From positions 1 through 64,000 of the forward strand of contig JFHB01000065.1 in assembly GCA_000729835.1 (NCBI GenBank): a stretch of 64,000 bases of DNA. Direction: 5' to 3'. The notes under the pieces were generated by a model. That model saw only the letters and a list, made by a program, of their open reading frames with translations, ran no database searches and was not told the origin of the DNA. Below are positions 1 to 12,864 of the stretch, in pieces. The stretch is from Atkinsonella hypoxylon (lineage: Eukaryota > Ascomycota > Sordariomycetes > Hypocreales > Clavicipitaceae). The position numbers were made by a program, and so were the translations under genes. Numbering within the stretch: position 1 is the stretch's first letter; the number at the start of each line of letters is the position of its first letter.

Positions 1-3000
1 AAAAGAGAATTATAAGAATAATAACGCTAAAGTAAACCTTTTACTATAATATTATCTAAAGTATATAATAGAAGTTTATTTACTAATAATACCTAAAGAA
101 GAGCATAGAAGCTATAAGAAAATTAATAATATTATTTAATCTTAACAATTTACCTATAACTTTACTAAGATATATAACTTATTATAGCTTTTATAAAAGC
201 TAATGCTATAGTCTTTATATCTTTAGCTTTAAGGAGAAAAGAGGTTAAGTTTATTTATTTATATATTTAAGACTAACTAAGATTTAATAATAGTATATTA
301 AGATTATTTAAAGATTTAAAGCTAATTAGAATTAAGACTATAAGCTTAAATTAAATAGAATATATAAAAAGTTTTTAAAGACTACTAAAAATAAGTATAG
401 TTCTATTCTATTATAACTAAAGAGGCTACTTAACCTTTACCCTTTTTTTATTATTTTTTATCTTTTAACTTAAGTAATTTATACTTAATCTTTTAGTAAA
501 ATTCTAGCAGTTTTAATGTTTAGAGAAAAAGATAAAGAACATTAACTACTATAAAGGGAGAAAGATTCTTATAAAGGACCTCCTAGAGCCTTAAAAGAAT
601 AAATAGTTAATCTACTTAGTTTTTACCCTAAAACGTTATAAAAGAAGTATTATAGTAAATCTAACTATAGTTACTATAACCTTTTGTAAATTGCTACTTA
701 TAGCTTATAGCAGTAGAGCTACTTTAGACGTAATTGCTATATAAGCTACTATAGATATCCTTAAGAGAGGTATAGCTGTAAAATAGAAAGTAAATATATT
801 CCCTAAATAAAGTAACTATTTAAAGATATATATTAGTGCAATAGGAGCAAAATACACTATTTTCTTTACTAAAGAATAAGATTAAAAGGGCTTTATAGTG
901 CTCTTAATAGTTAGTAAGTGTATAATAGAAATATCTATAAAAATAAGCTATTTTAGTTAAAATAAAGATAAAGTTCTTAACGTTTAATTCTAGTGCAACC
1001 TTATATAAAAGAGAGCTTTCTCTTATAGTGCTATTAATAAACTAAGCCTTAAGATTCTAATTGTAAAAGAATTTAATAGCTCTTAAAGGTATATTAAGTA
1101 TAGAATTCTATTAAAAAGTAACTTTAGTGTATATTAAGTATTTACTAGCACTAATATTATTACCTCTATAGACTTAAAGCTTAAAGGTAAATTTATACTA
1201 AAGAGGTAAGGTTTATTAGTATAATAAGAGAATAGAAGTTTAATTAAAAGCTTTTTTATAAAAGACTTACTATATTAATAAGTATTATTAAAGGAAAGAT
1301 ATTTATTTAACTATTTTAAGAGAGAGTAACTTAATAAAAGAGAGCAGTAAAAGGGATTCTTCTACTAATAATATTCTATATATTTATAAGATCTTTATAG
1401 TTTTAAGGAAGCTTTTTAGCTATAATTAAATAATTAAAGGTGCTAATAAAGATAATAAGAAAGAGGCTATATAGAAAGGTAGTTATAAAAAGAAAGAAGA
1501 AAGATAAATATAATTAGTTAAAGAGAATATTATAAATTACTTAATAAGTTTATAGCTATTAAAGTCTTAGTATATATTTACTATTAGCCTCTACTAAATT
1601 ATAATAATTATAGATAGCTATTAACTAAGGATTTATTAAGATAATACTAGCTATAATACAGCCTATATTTTTACTCTCTTTCTCTCTTTATTTCTTTATT
1701 TTTATAATATTTTTATTATAAGTATTTACTTAAGCTCTTTTTTACCTTTAATTTTTTAAAAGCTATTTAATCTTTACTACTAAGATAGAAAATAAATACT
1801 AAAAACCTATTTCTAAGACTAGCTTTAGAGTTATATATAAGAGATAAATATATTACTTTAGAACGTTAAGGAACCTACTAATATACTATATTATAGTGTA
1901 GGTTTATAAGCTAATTAGTAATTTCTTTTGTATAGAAGAGTAAGATTAAGTAAACTTACCTCTTAAGAAGCTCTATAAGTGCTAGCTATCTCTCTTTTAG
2001 TAATATTTTAAGTAGCCTTCTTTTAGCTTACTACTTTATTAGAATTATAATTTAGATAACTTTAGGCTTATAGAATTAATATAGCCTAGCTAGAATTCTA
2101 TAATCTAGTTTAATTATCTTAATAATATTTATAGCTTTCTAATAAAGTTCTTTAAGCAAAAGACTTATTGTAAATAGTTAAATTAATTCTAGCTTACTAC
2201 TATAGTAAGAATTATTACTTATAGAATTAAGTGTACAGTAGTTATCTTTAAGAAGTCTTTTATAATTAATATAGAAAAGATAAACTAAAGTAAAATTGTA
2301 AAACTTATAGGTTAAAAGGTATATAGAATTAAAGATAGGTTTTAACTTATTTTCTACTATTATAATATAAGCTATAACTCTTCTACCTTATATAATAAAA
2401 TAAGTAAGTAAAGACTTATTACTAGCTTTCTTTTCTTTAATAACTACTAAACTTACTTTATCTTTAATTGCTTAAAGGAATACTATTATTACTTTAATAT
2501 AGAACTTAAAGGTAGAATTAAAAGGTTTAAAGCTATAGTCTATAGTTAAGTATAGACTTTATAGCTTCTTTAGTATTTATACTTATTCTAGGCAATTTTA
2601 GTGCTTTATTATAAGCAGAAGAGCAACTAAGAATATAGATATACCTATTTATTCTTCTTAATATAAACGCTTTATTGTTTAGTTAGGTATCTTCTAATTA
2701 ATCTTATTAGCAACAGCTTATATAATATACCTTATACTTAATATAGTAACTATAGAATTACTTAAACATTAAGGAATAAATTTAAACTACACCTTTACAA
2801 CTAAGTTATAACTAATAACTCTATTAACTAGTCTTACAACTACTATAAAGGTACTAATAAAGTTATAATAGTTCTATATATAATAGCAGTAAATAAGCTT
2901 AGTTTTATAAATAAGTATATAGTTATTAAAAAAGCTAAAACTATAGGCTTTAACCTTAGCTACCTCTAGAAAAATACTATAAAGCATTTTATCTTAAAAT

Positions 3001-6000
3001 ATCACTTATAGATAACTAGTAGTAGAATTCCTATTCTAAAGGAGCTTAATGCCTAGAAATTTACCTTAAGTAATTATAATTAAGTAATTAAATAGTTAAT
3101 AGAGGTTAATAGATAAATACTTATATAACTTTAGAAGAATTAATTTATTACTGCTATTTAGTTTAATAGTAATTCTATTATCTATAATAAAACTATTAAA
3201 GCAGTAATAGCAGTAAGGGAATAGCGTTTACATCCTTTAACGTAAATAAGTAAGCCTAGCTAGGCTTTTATATATTATAAGCTACTCTCTTTTGCATAAA
3301 AGAAGTCTTTAATTATAACGTTTAAGGTCTTACTATAGCTTATAACTAATTTATAAAGCCCTTTATTATTACTACTGCTAAATAATTTAGAGGTTTCTAC
3401 TAGAATTTCTAGTATACTATAAGATCTTATATAAAAAGATTAAATAGAATTTTATAGTAAGAACTAGCTTTTATAATAATTATAGAACTTAAAGTATTAG
3501 CTACTATCTTTATATTTTATAGAACTATTAATATAGAAGTAGAAATCTAGGTAAAAGAATAAAGAGGTTATAAAGGCAGTAAAATAAACTCTTAAAGCTA
3601 AAGAATACTACACTATAAAGGATTAAATAGAAGTGTTAGCTTAAAGATATATTGCTAAACAGCCTATAATAGCCTATAATTCTATTACTAATATAAACCT
3701 TAGTGTTATACTACTAGCTCTTTTATATTTTAGTGCTTAGCAAGAGATAATTAAGGTAAATAAAAGACACTAATTAATTATATCTAAGGCAACTAAATAA
3801 AGTATAAATTACTAAGAAAGAGTTGCTTATTGTAAAAGAAAACGCTTAGCTATAAGAACACTATTGCTAGTAAAAGGGACACTACTATATACATTAAAGA
3901 CACTAAAGCTATTATAAGAGATAAAGGGATTAAGACTTTAGGATTAAGGGAATTAGCTAAAGGGTTAAGTTACTTATAAGTCTTACTCTATAAGCTTATT
4001 TATAACTAGGGAGGTATTATATTGCAGCAGGGTTACCCCCTTACGTTCTTATATTAGCTTTATAAAGAATGCTATATATAGATTTTCCCTATAAGAGTGT
4101 ATATTACCTAGATATATAAATAGTTTAGGAAGTAAGTAAGAGGCAAAAGCTAGCTTCTACTAGCTTTTTTTAGCTTTTACTTCTTTTAATTAATTAATAT
4201 CTTTTAGCCTATTTTTATTTACAATACTTAACACTAAAGAAACATTACTTTATTACTACTAATACTTTCCCTAGCTCTTTAATATATTTAGCTCCTTTTG
4301 CGCGTATATATCTTCTAAGCTATAATTAATATTTTATTTCTGCCTTTTCTAATTATTTAATCTTCTTGCCTACTATTGTTTAATAGTATACACTAATAAA
4401 TATCTCGCTCTCTACCGATTCTCTTCAATCTTAACGTGCACTACATCACTACCTGCTTTAGTGTAGGCTGCATAGTCATTTAGGGGTTTGGTTTTAAGAC
4501 GACAAACTACTAACTCTTTTCCTTATAAGTCTTAATTTCCTTTATTATATAATAGGTTGTTTAAATCTCTTAGTATCTTTTTCCTTATTTCCTTATTTAT
4601 TATTATTAAAACTATTAAAATTAATCTATATTATAGAATTATAGAAGATTAGAAAGAAAACACTTATAAATCTATATACTATTATTTTAACCTACTTTTC
4701 CCTATAAATTTACCTTTACTTTTGCGAATTTTTACGCTTTTTACTATATAACCTTTTCCTTATACCTTTATATATTATAAAATCTTTATAAATTTATTAA
4801 TACTATTATAGCTGCTACTTTTTCTATTCTCTTAAGCTATTATTTAGCTACTTTTAATAGTTAAACACTAAAATATTACACTAAAGGTAATAAACTACCT
4901 ATAGAGTAAATTCCTATAGCCTATAGAACTAACTAACCTCTATAGAGCTACTTCTAGCCTTTTCTATCCCTTTTATAGAAAATCTATTACTATTATTCTT
5001 TTTTTTTAGTAGTTTAAAATTATTAATTCTAGTAAACCTAAATAGCTTATTTTAAAAGAGAAATAACAATAGTAACTACACTTAAGCTATAATACTACTA
5101 CTATTTAAACCTAAAGAAGAATATATTACTTCTAATATATATATTAATTATAAAAATAGTTTTAACGCTAAAAGTAAAGGTTTTAAGTTTAAAGGGTAAG
5201 AATATAACTATAAAGGTAATATAGTAGCTATAGAACTAAATAATATTAAAAGTTATTTTATATTACTTAATTTCTACTGCCTATATAGCACTTTTAGTAG
5301 ACCTAAAAGTGCTAAAAGTACTCTAAAAGTTAATAAGTTTATCTTTAGCACTATTTTAGTAGAAGTTAAAGATAATATTAATATTACTAATGTAGAGCCT
5401 ATTATAGAAGACTATAGATAGTATTACTACACTAATAAAGCTAAAGAGAAAGTATAGAATATAGAAAATACTATTTATACTTATACCTATAAATTTACTC
5501 TAAAAGGCAGTATAATAGATAAAACTAGCATTAAGGTCTCTAAAAACAATATATATTACTTACTCTAGTAGAATATAGTAATATATATCTTTAGAATTTA
5601 TAATAACTATAAAGTAAAGCACTAAAACTAGCAGTATAAAGGTAAGAATACTAAGGTATCTATAGGTAATGCTAAAGTAGCTAGAAGAGGTAAAATATAG
5701 GTAAAAGTAGTAGCTACTATATACTATAGTAATAATATAGTAAAAAGAGGTAAAAAGACTATTACTATAGATTTATTTACTAGTTTACTGTTATAAGTAG
5801 TATTATTTACTATTTACTTCTTTAATAAATTTAGTAGAATTAATAGTACTATTATAGATACTTTAGCTAGTATTAGCTATATAAACTTACTCTTTATTCT
5901 ATTAGCTAAGGTGTAATTCTAAACCTAGTGTAATAGTTTTCTTTAGGAAAAGTATAAATTTAACGCTAAAGAAATAATTAAAGTTTATCTTAAGAATACT

Positions 6001-6959
6001 TCTATAGGTAATAACGCTATATAGAAGTAACTTAACCTTTATATTACTAAAATTAATAAGTTAAATAAAAAGATTAACTAGGTTAAAATAGAGGCTAAAG
6101 GAGGTCTATTTAATAAGTAGTTTAATAAATTATAAACTACTATTTATAGTATATATAACTAACTAAATAGTATAAGTTAATTTAATAAAGGTATTAATAA
6201 TGTTATTAATAAAAATAAGACCTTACTAAAGGTTACTAGCAATATTAATACACTATAGGCAGAAAATAGACACTTATAATATAAAATTAACTATATTTAT
6301 ATAGACTTCTTAGAACGCTTAACTAACTAGCTTATTACTATATAAAGCCTCTTTAGTAATAAATTTAGTATAATTTAATGTAGAAAAAGTGCTTAGTTTA
6401 TACTAATTAATCTATCTTTAATATATTTCTCTTTATTAGTTCTATAAAAGATACTTTCTACAGTAAAGCTAATACTAACTAAGGTAAAAACGCTAACTAA
6501 GAGGCTAGCTATAGGTAAACTAGTAGAAGCGCTTACTAAGCGTAAAACTAGTGCCTTTTAGGTAAAACTCTCCCTAAAGCTGCTAGAAGTGTCTATTAGC
6601 TTTACTTTCTAGAGAGAACTAACAGCTTACTATAACTAACTAACAATTTACCGCTATTACTAATGCTTAAGGATTAAAATAGGCTGTATATATATAGAGA
6701 AATACACTAAAGGGATCTAATAGAAAATTAGCTTTAATATAGATTAATTTTTAATACTTTTAACACTATATAGAACAATCTTATATAAGAAATATACTAT
6801 ATAGATTTAATAAATTAGCTTTATTATATAAGATTAATTTATAGGATTTAATATTGTCTAGGATAATTTTATGTAACTTTACTTATATATAGGTTATAGA
6901 ATAAGCTTTAACGCTCTATTAGGTTTAAGGAAATCTATTAATTTAATATATAGATTTAT
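1..6959. other. AT-rich RIP-degraded repeat island, left part
   Basis: This stretch is extremely rich in A, T and TpA steps and has almost no CpG or CpA outside a few islands, the expected end state of fungal RIP acting on repeats. No open reading frame of useful length survives. From about 5215 to 6620 one plus-strand frame reads as long protein-like segments if TAA/TAG are taken as mutated Gln or Trp codons, which suggests a decayed coding region, but I could not assign it to a family. A 490-bp dispersed repeat (4018-4507) is annotated separately. Apart from that I see no recognisable gene, LTR or RNA gene here. Confidence 0.75.
4018..4507 (+). repeat. 490-bp dispersed repeat, copy 1
   Basis: This block matches, in inverted orientation, the insert at 9645-10134 over its whole length. 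The shared text includes the stretch around 4445-4500 (TGTAGGCTGCATAGTCATTT) and the terminal GGGTTACCCCC near 4028. At the 5' end (TATATTGCAGC here, TGTGTCGCGGC in the reverse complement of the other copy) every difference is a transition, as RIP would produce. The ends share a short imperfect inverted TGTCG. No coding capacity is visible. It resembles a non-autonomous, MITE-like element, but I cannot name the family. Confidence 0.75.
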
Positions 6960-7651
6960 TGAAGATAATAGGGATTACAGGACTAGATATCTAAGAGGGT
7001 AGTAGTCTCTTAGATTTAGCACCTGTAATTGCTCCTAGCAATTATCACGTAGTGGAAGCAGCAGCGGCCTAAATTAAGCTATAGTGTATAGTATAGATCA
7101 CGTAGAGGCAATAGATAACTGTAATAGTGGTATCTTTATATTAAGAGCGCTGTAATAAACAAGTGAGGGTAGGATCTTAAATCTTTCTAGTCCCTTATAG
7201 ACCTATTAACTATATTAGCAGGCTGTAGTTGCTAGAAGGGGCTTATAGGCTACTTTATAATTTCTACAAAAAGATTTACTATATAAAAACAAAAAAATCG
7301 ACTTATAGCTATACAAAATAAGACGCTTATATATACAATTTAACAAATTCCACTAATAATAAGCAACCCTTATAAGTAACTCTATCTAACAATTATATTA
7401 TTAGAAAGCCCTAATTCTTAGCTTTTAAATAGTATACTTCTTGAATTTCTACTATTACTAGTTGTAGAGAAAATCGCTGTTAAAGTTAACTATAGGTTAG
7501 GCAACTTTACCTTAGTTAATTCTAGATGTTTTGCATCTAGTAACAGCGATATCTCTACTAAAAATTAACGTAACAAGACCTAGTTAGGGTCACGTAATAG
7601 AGCAACTAGTAGGCATAAAAATAGGCTATACAGGGTAGCTTATTTTTAACA
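6960..7651 (-). repeat. Outer copia 3' LTR (LTR A)
   Basis: This 692-bp repeat begins TGTTAAAAATAAGC and ends with a TTCA-type terminus when read on the minus strand. It is bounded on the high side by the element's polypurine tract. It shares with LTR D the variants AAATAAGAC near 7317 and GAAGGGGCTTATAGG near 7236, where LTRs B and C have AAACGAGA and GAAGGAGCTTATAGG. This pairs A with D. It carries the internal hairpin at 7464-7558. Confidence 0.85.
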
Positions 7652-9644
7652 CTCCCTCTAGAAATGTAAGAAGTAACTAGTTCTATAAGTAACTTAGCTC
7701 CTTTAAAGGATATTTAAGCTAGAATTAACCAACAAAATACAGTACTAATAATAGAACTAAATAATATAACTAATACCAGCAATTCTAGGGTAGTTATAGT
7801 TAAATATAACTAGTTATTGTTAATTGTTTTTATTGTTTTCGATTTTTAACTGTTTTTCGTTGCTTTTCGATTTTTTAAGTATTTTTGTTGCTTTTATAAG
7901 CTAGCTAGAAAGCTCTAGTAACTTAATAAATTGCTAATGCTTTTAAATAGCAAGAGGCTTAGTTAGGCTATCTACTAGCATTTAATTTATATTAATATAG
8001 CTAACCTTAGCTATACCTTTATAAATCTTTTCCCTAATGTAGTTAAACTTTAAAAGGGTATACTTAGTCCTACTATACAACGTTAGGTTGTAAGCAGTAA
8101 CTATAGCGCCTTAATTATTACACCTAATAGGAATAGAAGGGGTTAAAGGCAGCTTTATCTCCTTAAAAAGGCTGTAGAGCTACTCTAATTCCCTAATAGC
8201 TTTAGATAATGCATTAGATTCTGCTTCTAAAGTAGAAACAGCAATAGTACTAGCTTTCTTTGATTTCTAGCTAATAGGTCTACTAGCTAGCTTATATAGA
8301 TAAGTATAGGTTAATTTAGAAGAGACTTTATTACCAGCAAAATTACTATTGCAATAACTAAGGAGAGTCTTAAGTACTTCTTTAGAGCTAGAAGCTTTAG
8401 AAGAAGACCCTATAGGGTGTAGACTAGAACGCTTATAAATAATAGCAAAGCTTTTAGTACTACTTAAGTACCTTAGGAGGTGCTTAGAGGCGTTTAGGTG
8501 CTCTATATAGGGTTTAACTAGGAAGGTTAATAGCTACTAAACGGAAAAAGCAATATTAGCTCTAGTTAGTAACATTAGGTACATTATAGTGCCTATTATG
8601 CTCTAATAAAGCTTATAATTGGATTTTGTAAGGAGTTTTGTAACTAGTTGCTTTAGAATCCCTAGCTGTATAGGGATAGAAGCTAGCTTAGTATCTAGCA
8701 TTTTAAATCTTTCTAGGGCTTCTAGGATATATTAAGATTAATGTATTTTAATAGATCTTTTAGACCTATTATAGGTGATTTAAACGCCTAGAAAGAATTC
8801 TGCTGGTCCTCTATCTTCTATTAGATAAGCTTAATTTAGTAGCTTTTTAAGCTTATTAATATATTGTAAATTAGGCCCAATTAGAAGACAGTTATCTACA
8901 TAAGTAGCAATATATGTAAATATAGCTAGGTTGTAAAATACTGCTAGGTCTAATATAAGAGGTTTAAATCTATGCTTTTGAAGTAATTCTATTAGAATTT
9001 GCTGCTATTCTCTAGGACTTTACTTTAAACTATAGAGGGATTTTTCTAGCTTAATTACTTGCTCTTTAAAGGGCTTATAATTACAGCTTTTTAGTAGCTT
9101 AGCTACTAATAGCGATGCTTGCTCTGCAAATTCAACGAATCCATCTAGGATTTCTATATAAATAGCTTCTTTTAGCTTACTATTTAAAAATGCTTCTATA
9201 AAATCGATTTACTTAACTTCCTAGTTATTAAAAGCTGCAAGAGCTAATAATATACACTAGCTAGAAGGAATACTAGTTGCAGTAAAGATCTCTAGATAGT
9301 CTTAATCTTCTATTTGCATAAATCCCTTAGCAACAAGGCAGGCCTTATATTTTATAGAATTATTTTCTTTATTCTTTTTTAGCTTATAAATAAGCCTATT
9401 CTTTAGAACTCTTTAGCCCTTAGGTACTTAGTCTTTCTCTATAAATTTAAAGGTTCCAGCAGCTAATAGCTGCTTAAATTCGCTATAGGTAGCTTCTATC
9501 TAATGCTGCTTAGCAGAGCTTTTTAGGGCTTGCTTTTACGTATTAGGAAGTTCATCCTTACTATTAGAAGTAATAGCTGCTTTAGTCCTAGCCTTAAAGC
9601 ATATATCCTTAATTAAGGAAAATATGTCTCTATCTAAATCTATA

Positions 9645-10134
9645 ATTTGTCGTCTCAAAACCAAACCCCTAAATGACTATGCAGCCTACACTAAAGCGGG
9701 TGACGATATAGCGTACGTTAAGATTGAAGAGGATCGGCAAAGAGCGAGATATTTATTAGTGCGTGCTATTAAGCAATAGCAGGTAAGAAGATTAAATAGT
9801 TAGAAAAGGCAGAAATAAAATATTAATTGCGGCTTAGAAGATATATATACGCAAAAGGAGCTAAATGTGCTAAAGAGTTAGGGAAAGTGTTACTAGCAGC
9901 GAAGTAATGTCTCTTAAGCGTTAAGTGTTGTAAATTAAAGTAGGCTAAAAGATATCAATTGATTAAAAAGAGCTAAGGCCAAAAAGAGCTAGCAGAAGCC
10001 GCTTGCGCGCTTGCTTGCTTGCTTTAACTATCTAGATGTCTAGGCGATGTGCACTCTTATAGAGAAAAATCCGTATGTGGCATCCCTTGCAAAGCTAATA
10101 TAAGAGCGCAAGGGGGTAACCCCGCCGCGACACA
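9645..10134 (-). repeat. 490-bp dispersed repeat, copy 2, inserted in outer pol
   Basis: Comparison with the inner copy shows an uninterrupted AATCTATAGCATTAGC near 14860, whereas here about 490 bp separate AATCTATA from ATAGCATTAG. The repeat ATA on both sides could be a 3-bp target duplication. The insert is less decayed than its surroundings, keeping tracts such as GCTTGCTTGCTTGC and GGGGGTAACCCCGCCGCGAC. It matches copy 1 at 4018-4507 in inverted orientation and has no open reading frame. It inserted after the host copia element, and its milder decay suggests it is younger than copy 1. Confidence 0.8.
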
Positions 10135-12172
10135 ATAGCATTAGCATCAGTAGATTTAGCTTCAGCTTCTATAGGTTCTATATTAGCCTAAGGGGCTTCT
10201 ATAGATATAGGGGCTTTAGGGGCCTCTACAGCTTCTATAGAGTTGCTTAGTAGAAGAGCTTAATCTACAGGTTCTAGTGGATAATTCAGCACATCTAGAT
10301 AACTAAGATAAGGATACTTAAGAGTATAATTATCCACTAATTGCTGCTAGTTATTGATTTCTCCCTCTAAAGGATTATCCACTATAGAACTAATAGGAAC
10401 CTTAGGGATACCCTATAAAATAGGACCTATTCCTTCTATAATTTTAACGAAGCTAGTCTTTATAATAGCTTATTTAGAGGGGATATATATTAGATATACA
10501 TTAAAACCTAGTGTAGCTAAAAGTCTACTAGAAATAGTTCTTTTAGCTAGCTTCTGCAACCTAGATTGTTGTTCTAAAGGAATTAGAACTTCGCAATAGA
10601 AGCCTATAGCCCTTATTTTAGTAAAATTAGGCTTATAGGTCTTAGAAGGCTCTAAATTAGCTAGATATAGCTATTTAGGACTTAGTAGTTTAGTACTATT
10701 TGCAGTAGTATTAACTAAATCCACTATAGCAGGAAGAATGTAAGACTATAGATATAGAGGTAATTGTAACTACTGTAGAGTAGCACGCAAACGGTCTAGA
10801 AGTACCCTTATAGCTCTCTCTATTAGCCTATTCTATTTATAAATATAGAGGCAAGAGGTGCTAAAGTAAATACCCTTAGAAGATAGCTAAGCTTATAACC
10901 TAGTATTAATTTCTATACTACTATTAAAATAAAGGTATTTAGGGTAGCAGTTATACTGGTTTTTTAATTCCTTAAAGAAGCTTCTAATATAGCTATAAAG
11001 AGTAAAACTCTCTTTATTAGCTAGATTAAAAGACTACTTATACTATAATTTTCTATTAATTAGAAAAAGAACTAAAGACCTTTTGTTATACAGTATAAGC
11101 TCTATTTTAATAGTATCTCCCTCTATAATATCTAAATATCTAGGGGGGTTAGGAATAGTACACTTACTAGGTCTTTTAATAGCTTTAGCTTAATTGCAAG
11201 CTAGGCAGTTAAAATCCTTTTCCTTGATTTTTGTAAAATTAAGAATACCTTTAGTAATAAAAGCAGTCTTCTTTAGTAAAGAGAGTTCTATATACCTTAA
11301 TCTAATGTGCTAAGTAGCAGCTAATTCTAGGAGCTTCTTATAAGAAGAAGAAGCAGTAGGATTACTACTAGAATTATTATTAGAGCTAGCTTCCTGTTGC
11401 TCCCTATCTTGCTAGATCTCTTAAGAACTACAGGCCTTGTTTAAGGGATCTAGACGGCTACTTCCTCTAATATCTAGCAACTTAGGATTTAGACCTTCTA
11501 AATCCCCGTTATTAGAAGGAATCTAACTAGGAGCCTGTTTAGGAACTAGGGCTAATAGCTCTATAGCATTATTATTAGTATTATCTTCTTTAAAATCAGA
11601 TAATTCCTCAATTTAGCTATATTCCTCTAGATTAAAACTAGGCTGTTAAAGGATTTAAACCTCTATAGGATAACTAGTATTATAATTGCTATTATAACTA
11701 CTAAATCCTATATAAGAGAGATTTATGTAGTTTTTATACACTCTAGGGGTCTCTTGCCCCTTAAGCTGTAGGAAGAAACTATGCTTTTTAGGATTTAGAA
11801 GCCTACAGCAGCTTCTATTAGCTAGAAATAGCTAATTTCTAAGGAGAGTGCCCCCTATTAAATAGTGCTTTAGACTACTAATTAGGTTAGTATCTAGACC
11901 TAGGTAATATAGAGCATCCTTTAGAGCTAGAGGCCTATATTTAGCTGGATTTATACTAACTAGTACCTAGAATACAGTAGTTCCCTGTCCTTTAGGATAA
12001 ATAGAACCTCCTCTAGTAGCAATAGGCGCGGTTTTACCCTTTTTTATAGGCTTAAAAGTCCTAAAAAATACCTTATTGTTAACTATATAATATATAGAAC
12101 CTATATTGTATAGTAAGGAGTTTTTAATTATTCTATTGGAATAGTTAAAAGAAGGGGTATTATTACTAGTAT

Positions 12173-12864
12173 TGAAAATAATAGGGATTACAGGACTAGA
12201 TATCTAAGAGGGTAGTGGTCTCTTAGATTTAGCACCTGTAATTGCTCCTAGCAATTATCACGTAGTGGAAGCAGCAGCGGCCTAAATCAAGCTGTAGTAT
12301 ATAGTATAGATCACGTAGAGGCAATAGATAACTGTAATAGTAGTATCTTTATATTAAGAGCGCTGTAACAAACTTAGTGAGAGTAGGATCTTAAATCTTT
12401 CTAGTCCCTTATAGACTCTCTAACTATATTAGCAGGCTGTAGTTGCTAGAAGGAGCTTATAGGCTACTTTATAATTTCTGCAAAAAGATTTACTATATAA
12501 AAACAAAAAAATTAACTTATAGCTATACAAACGAGATGCCTATATATATAATTTAATAAATTCTACTAATAATAAGCAACCCTTATAAGCAACTCTATTT
12601 AACAATTATACTATTAGATAGCCCTAATTCTTAGCTTTTAAATAGTATACTTCTTGAATTTCTACTATTGCTAGTTGTAGAGAAAATCGCTGTTAAAGTT
12701 AACTATAGGTTAGGCAACTTTGCCCTAGTTAATTCTAGATGTTTTGCATCTAGTAACAGCGATATCTCTACCAAAAATCAACGTAATAAGACCTAATAAG
12801 GGTTACGTAATAGAGCAACTAGTAGGCATAAAAATAGGCTATATAGGGTAGCTTATTTTTAACA
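12173..12864 (-). repeat. Inner copia 3' LTR (LTR B)
   Basis: This 692-bp LTR is paired with LTR C by shared variants absent from A and D: AAACTTAGTGAGAGTAGG near 12371, GAAGGAGCTTATAGG near 12448 and CAAACGAGA near 12526. Its low-coordinate edge directly abuts the truncated outer pol, and its high-coordinate edge abuts the inner polypurine tract. It carries a hairpin at 12677-12771. Confidence 0.85.

Noticed and set aside
10354..10599. Plus-strand open frame of 81 codons (and its copy at 15137-15325)
   Set aside because: They are antisense to the copia pol region, occur at the same place in both copies, and reflect the AT-biased coding strand, not a gene.
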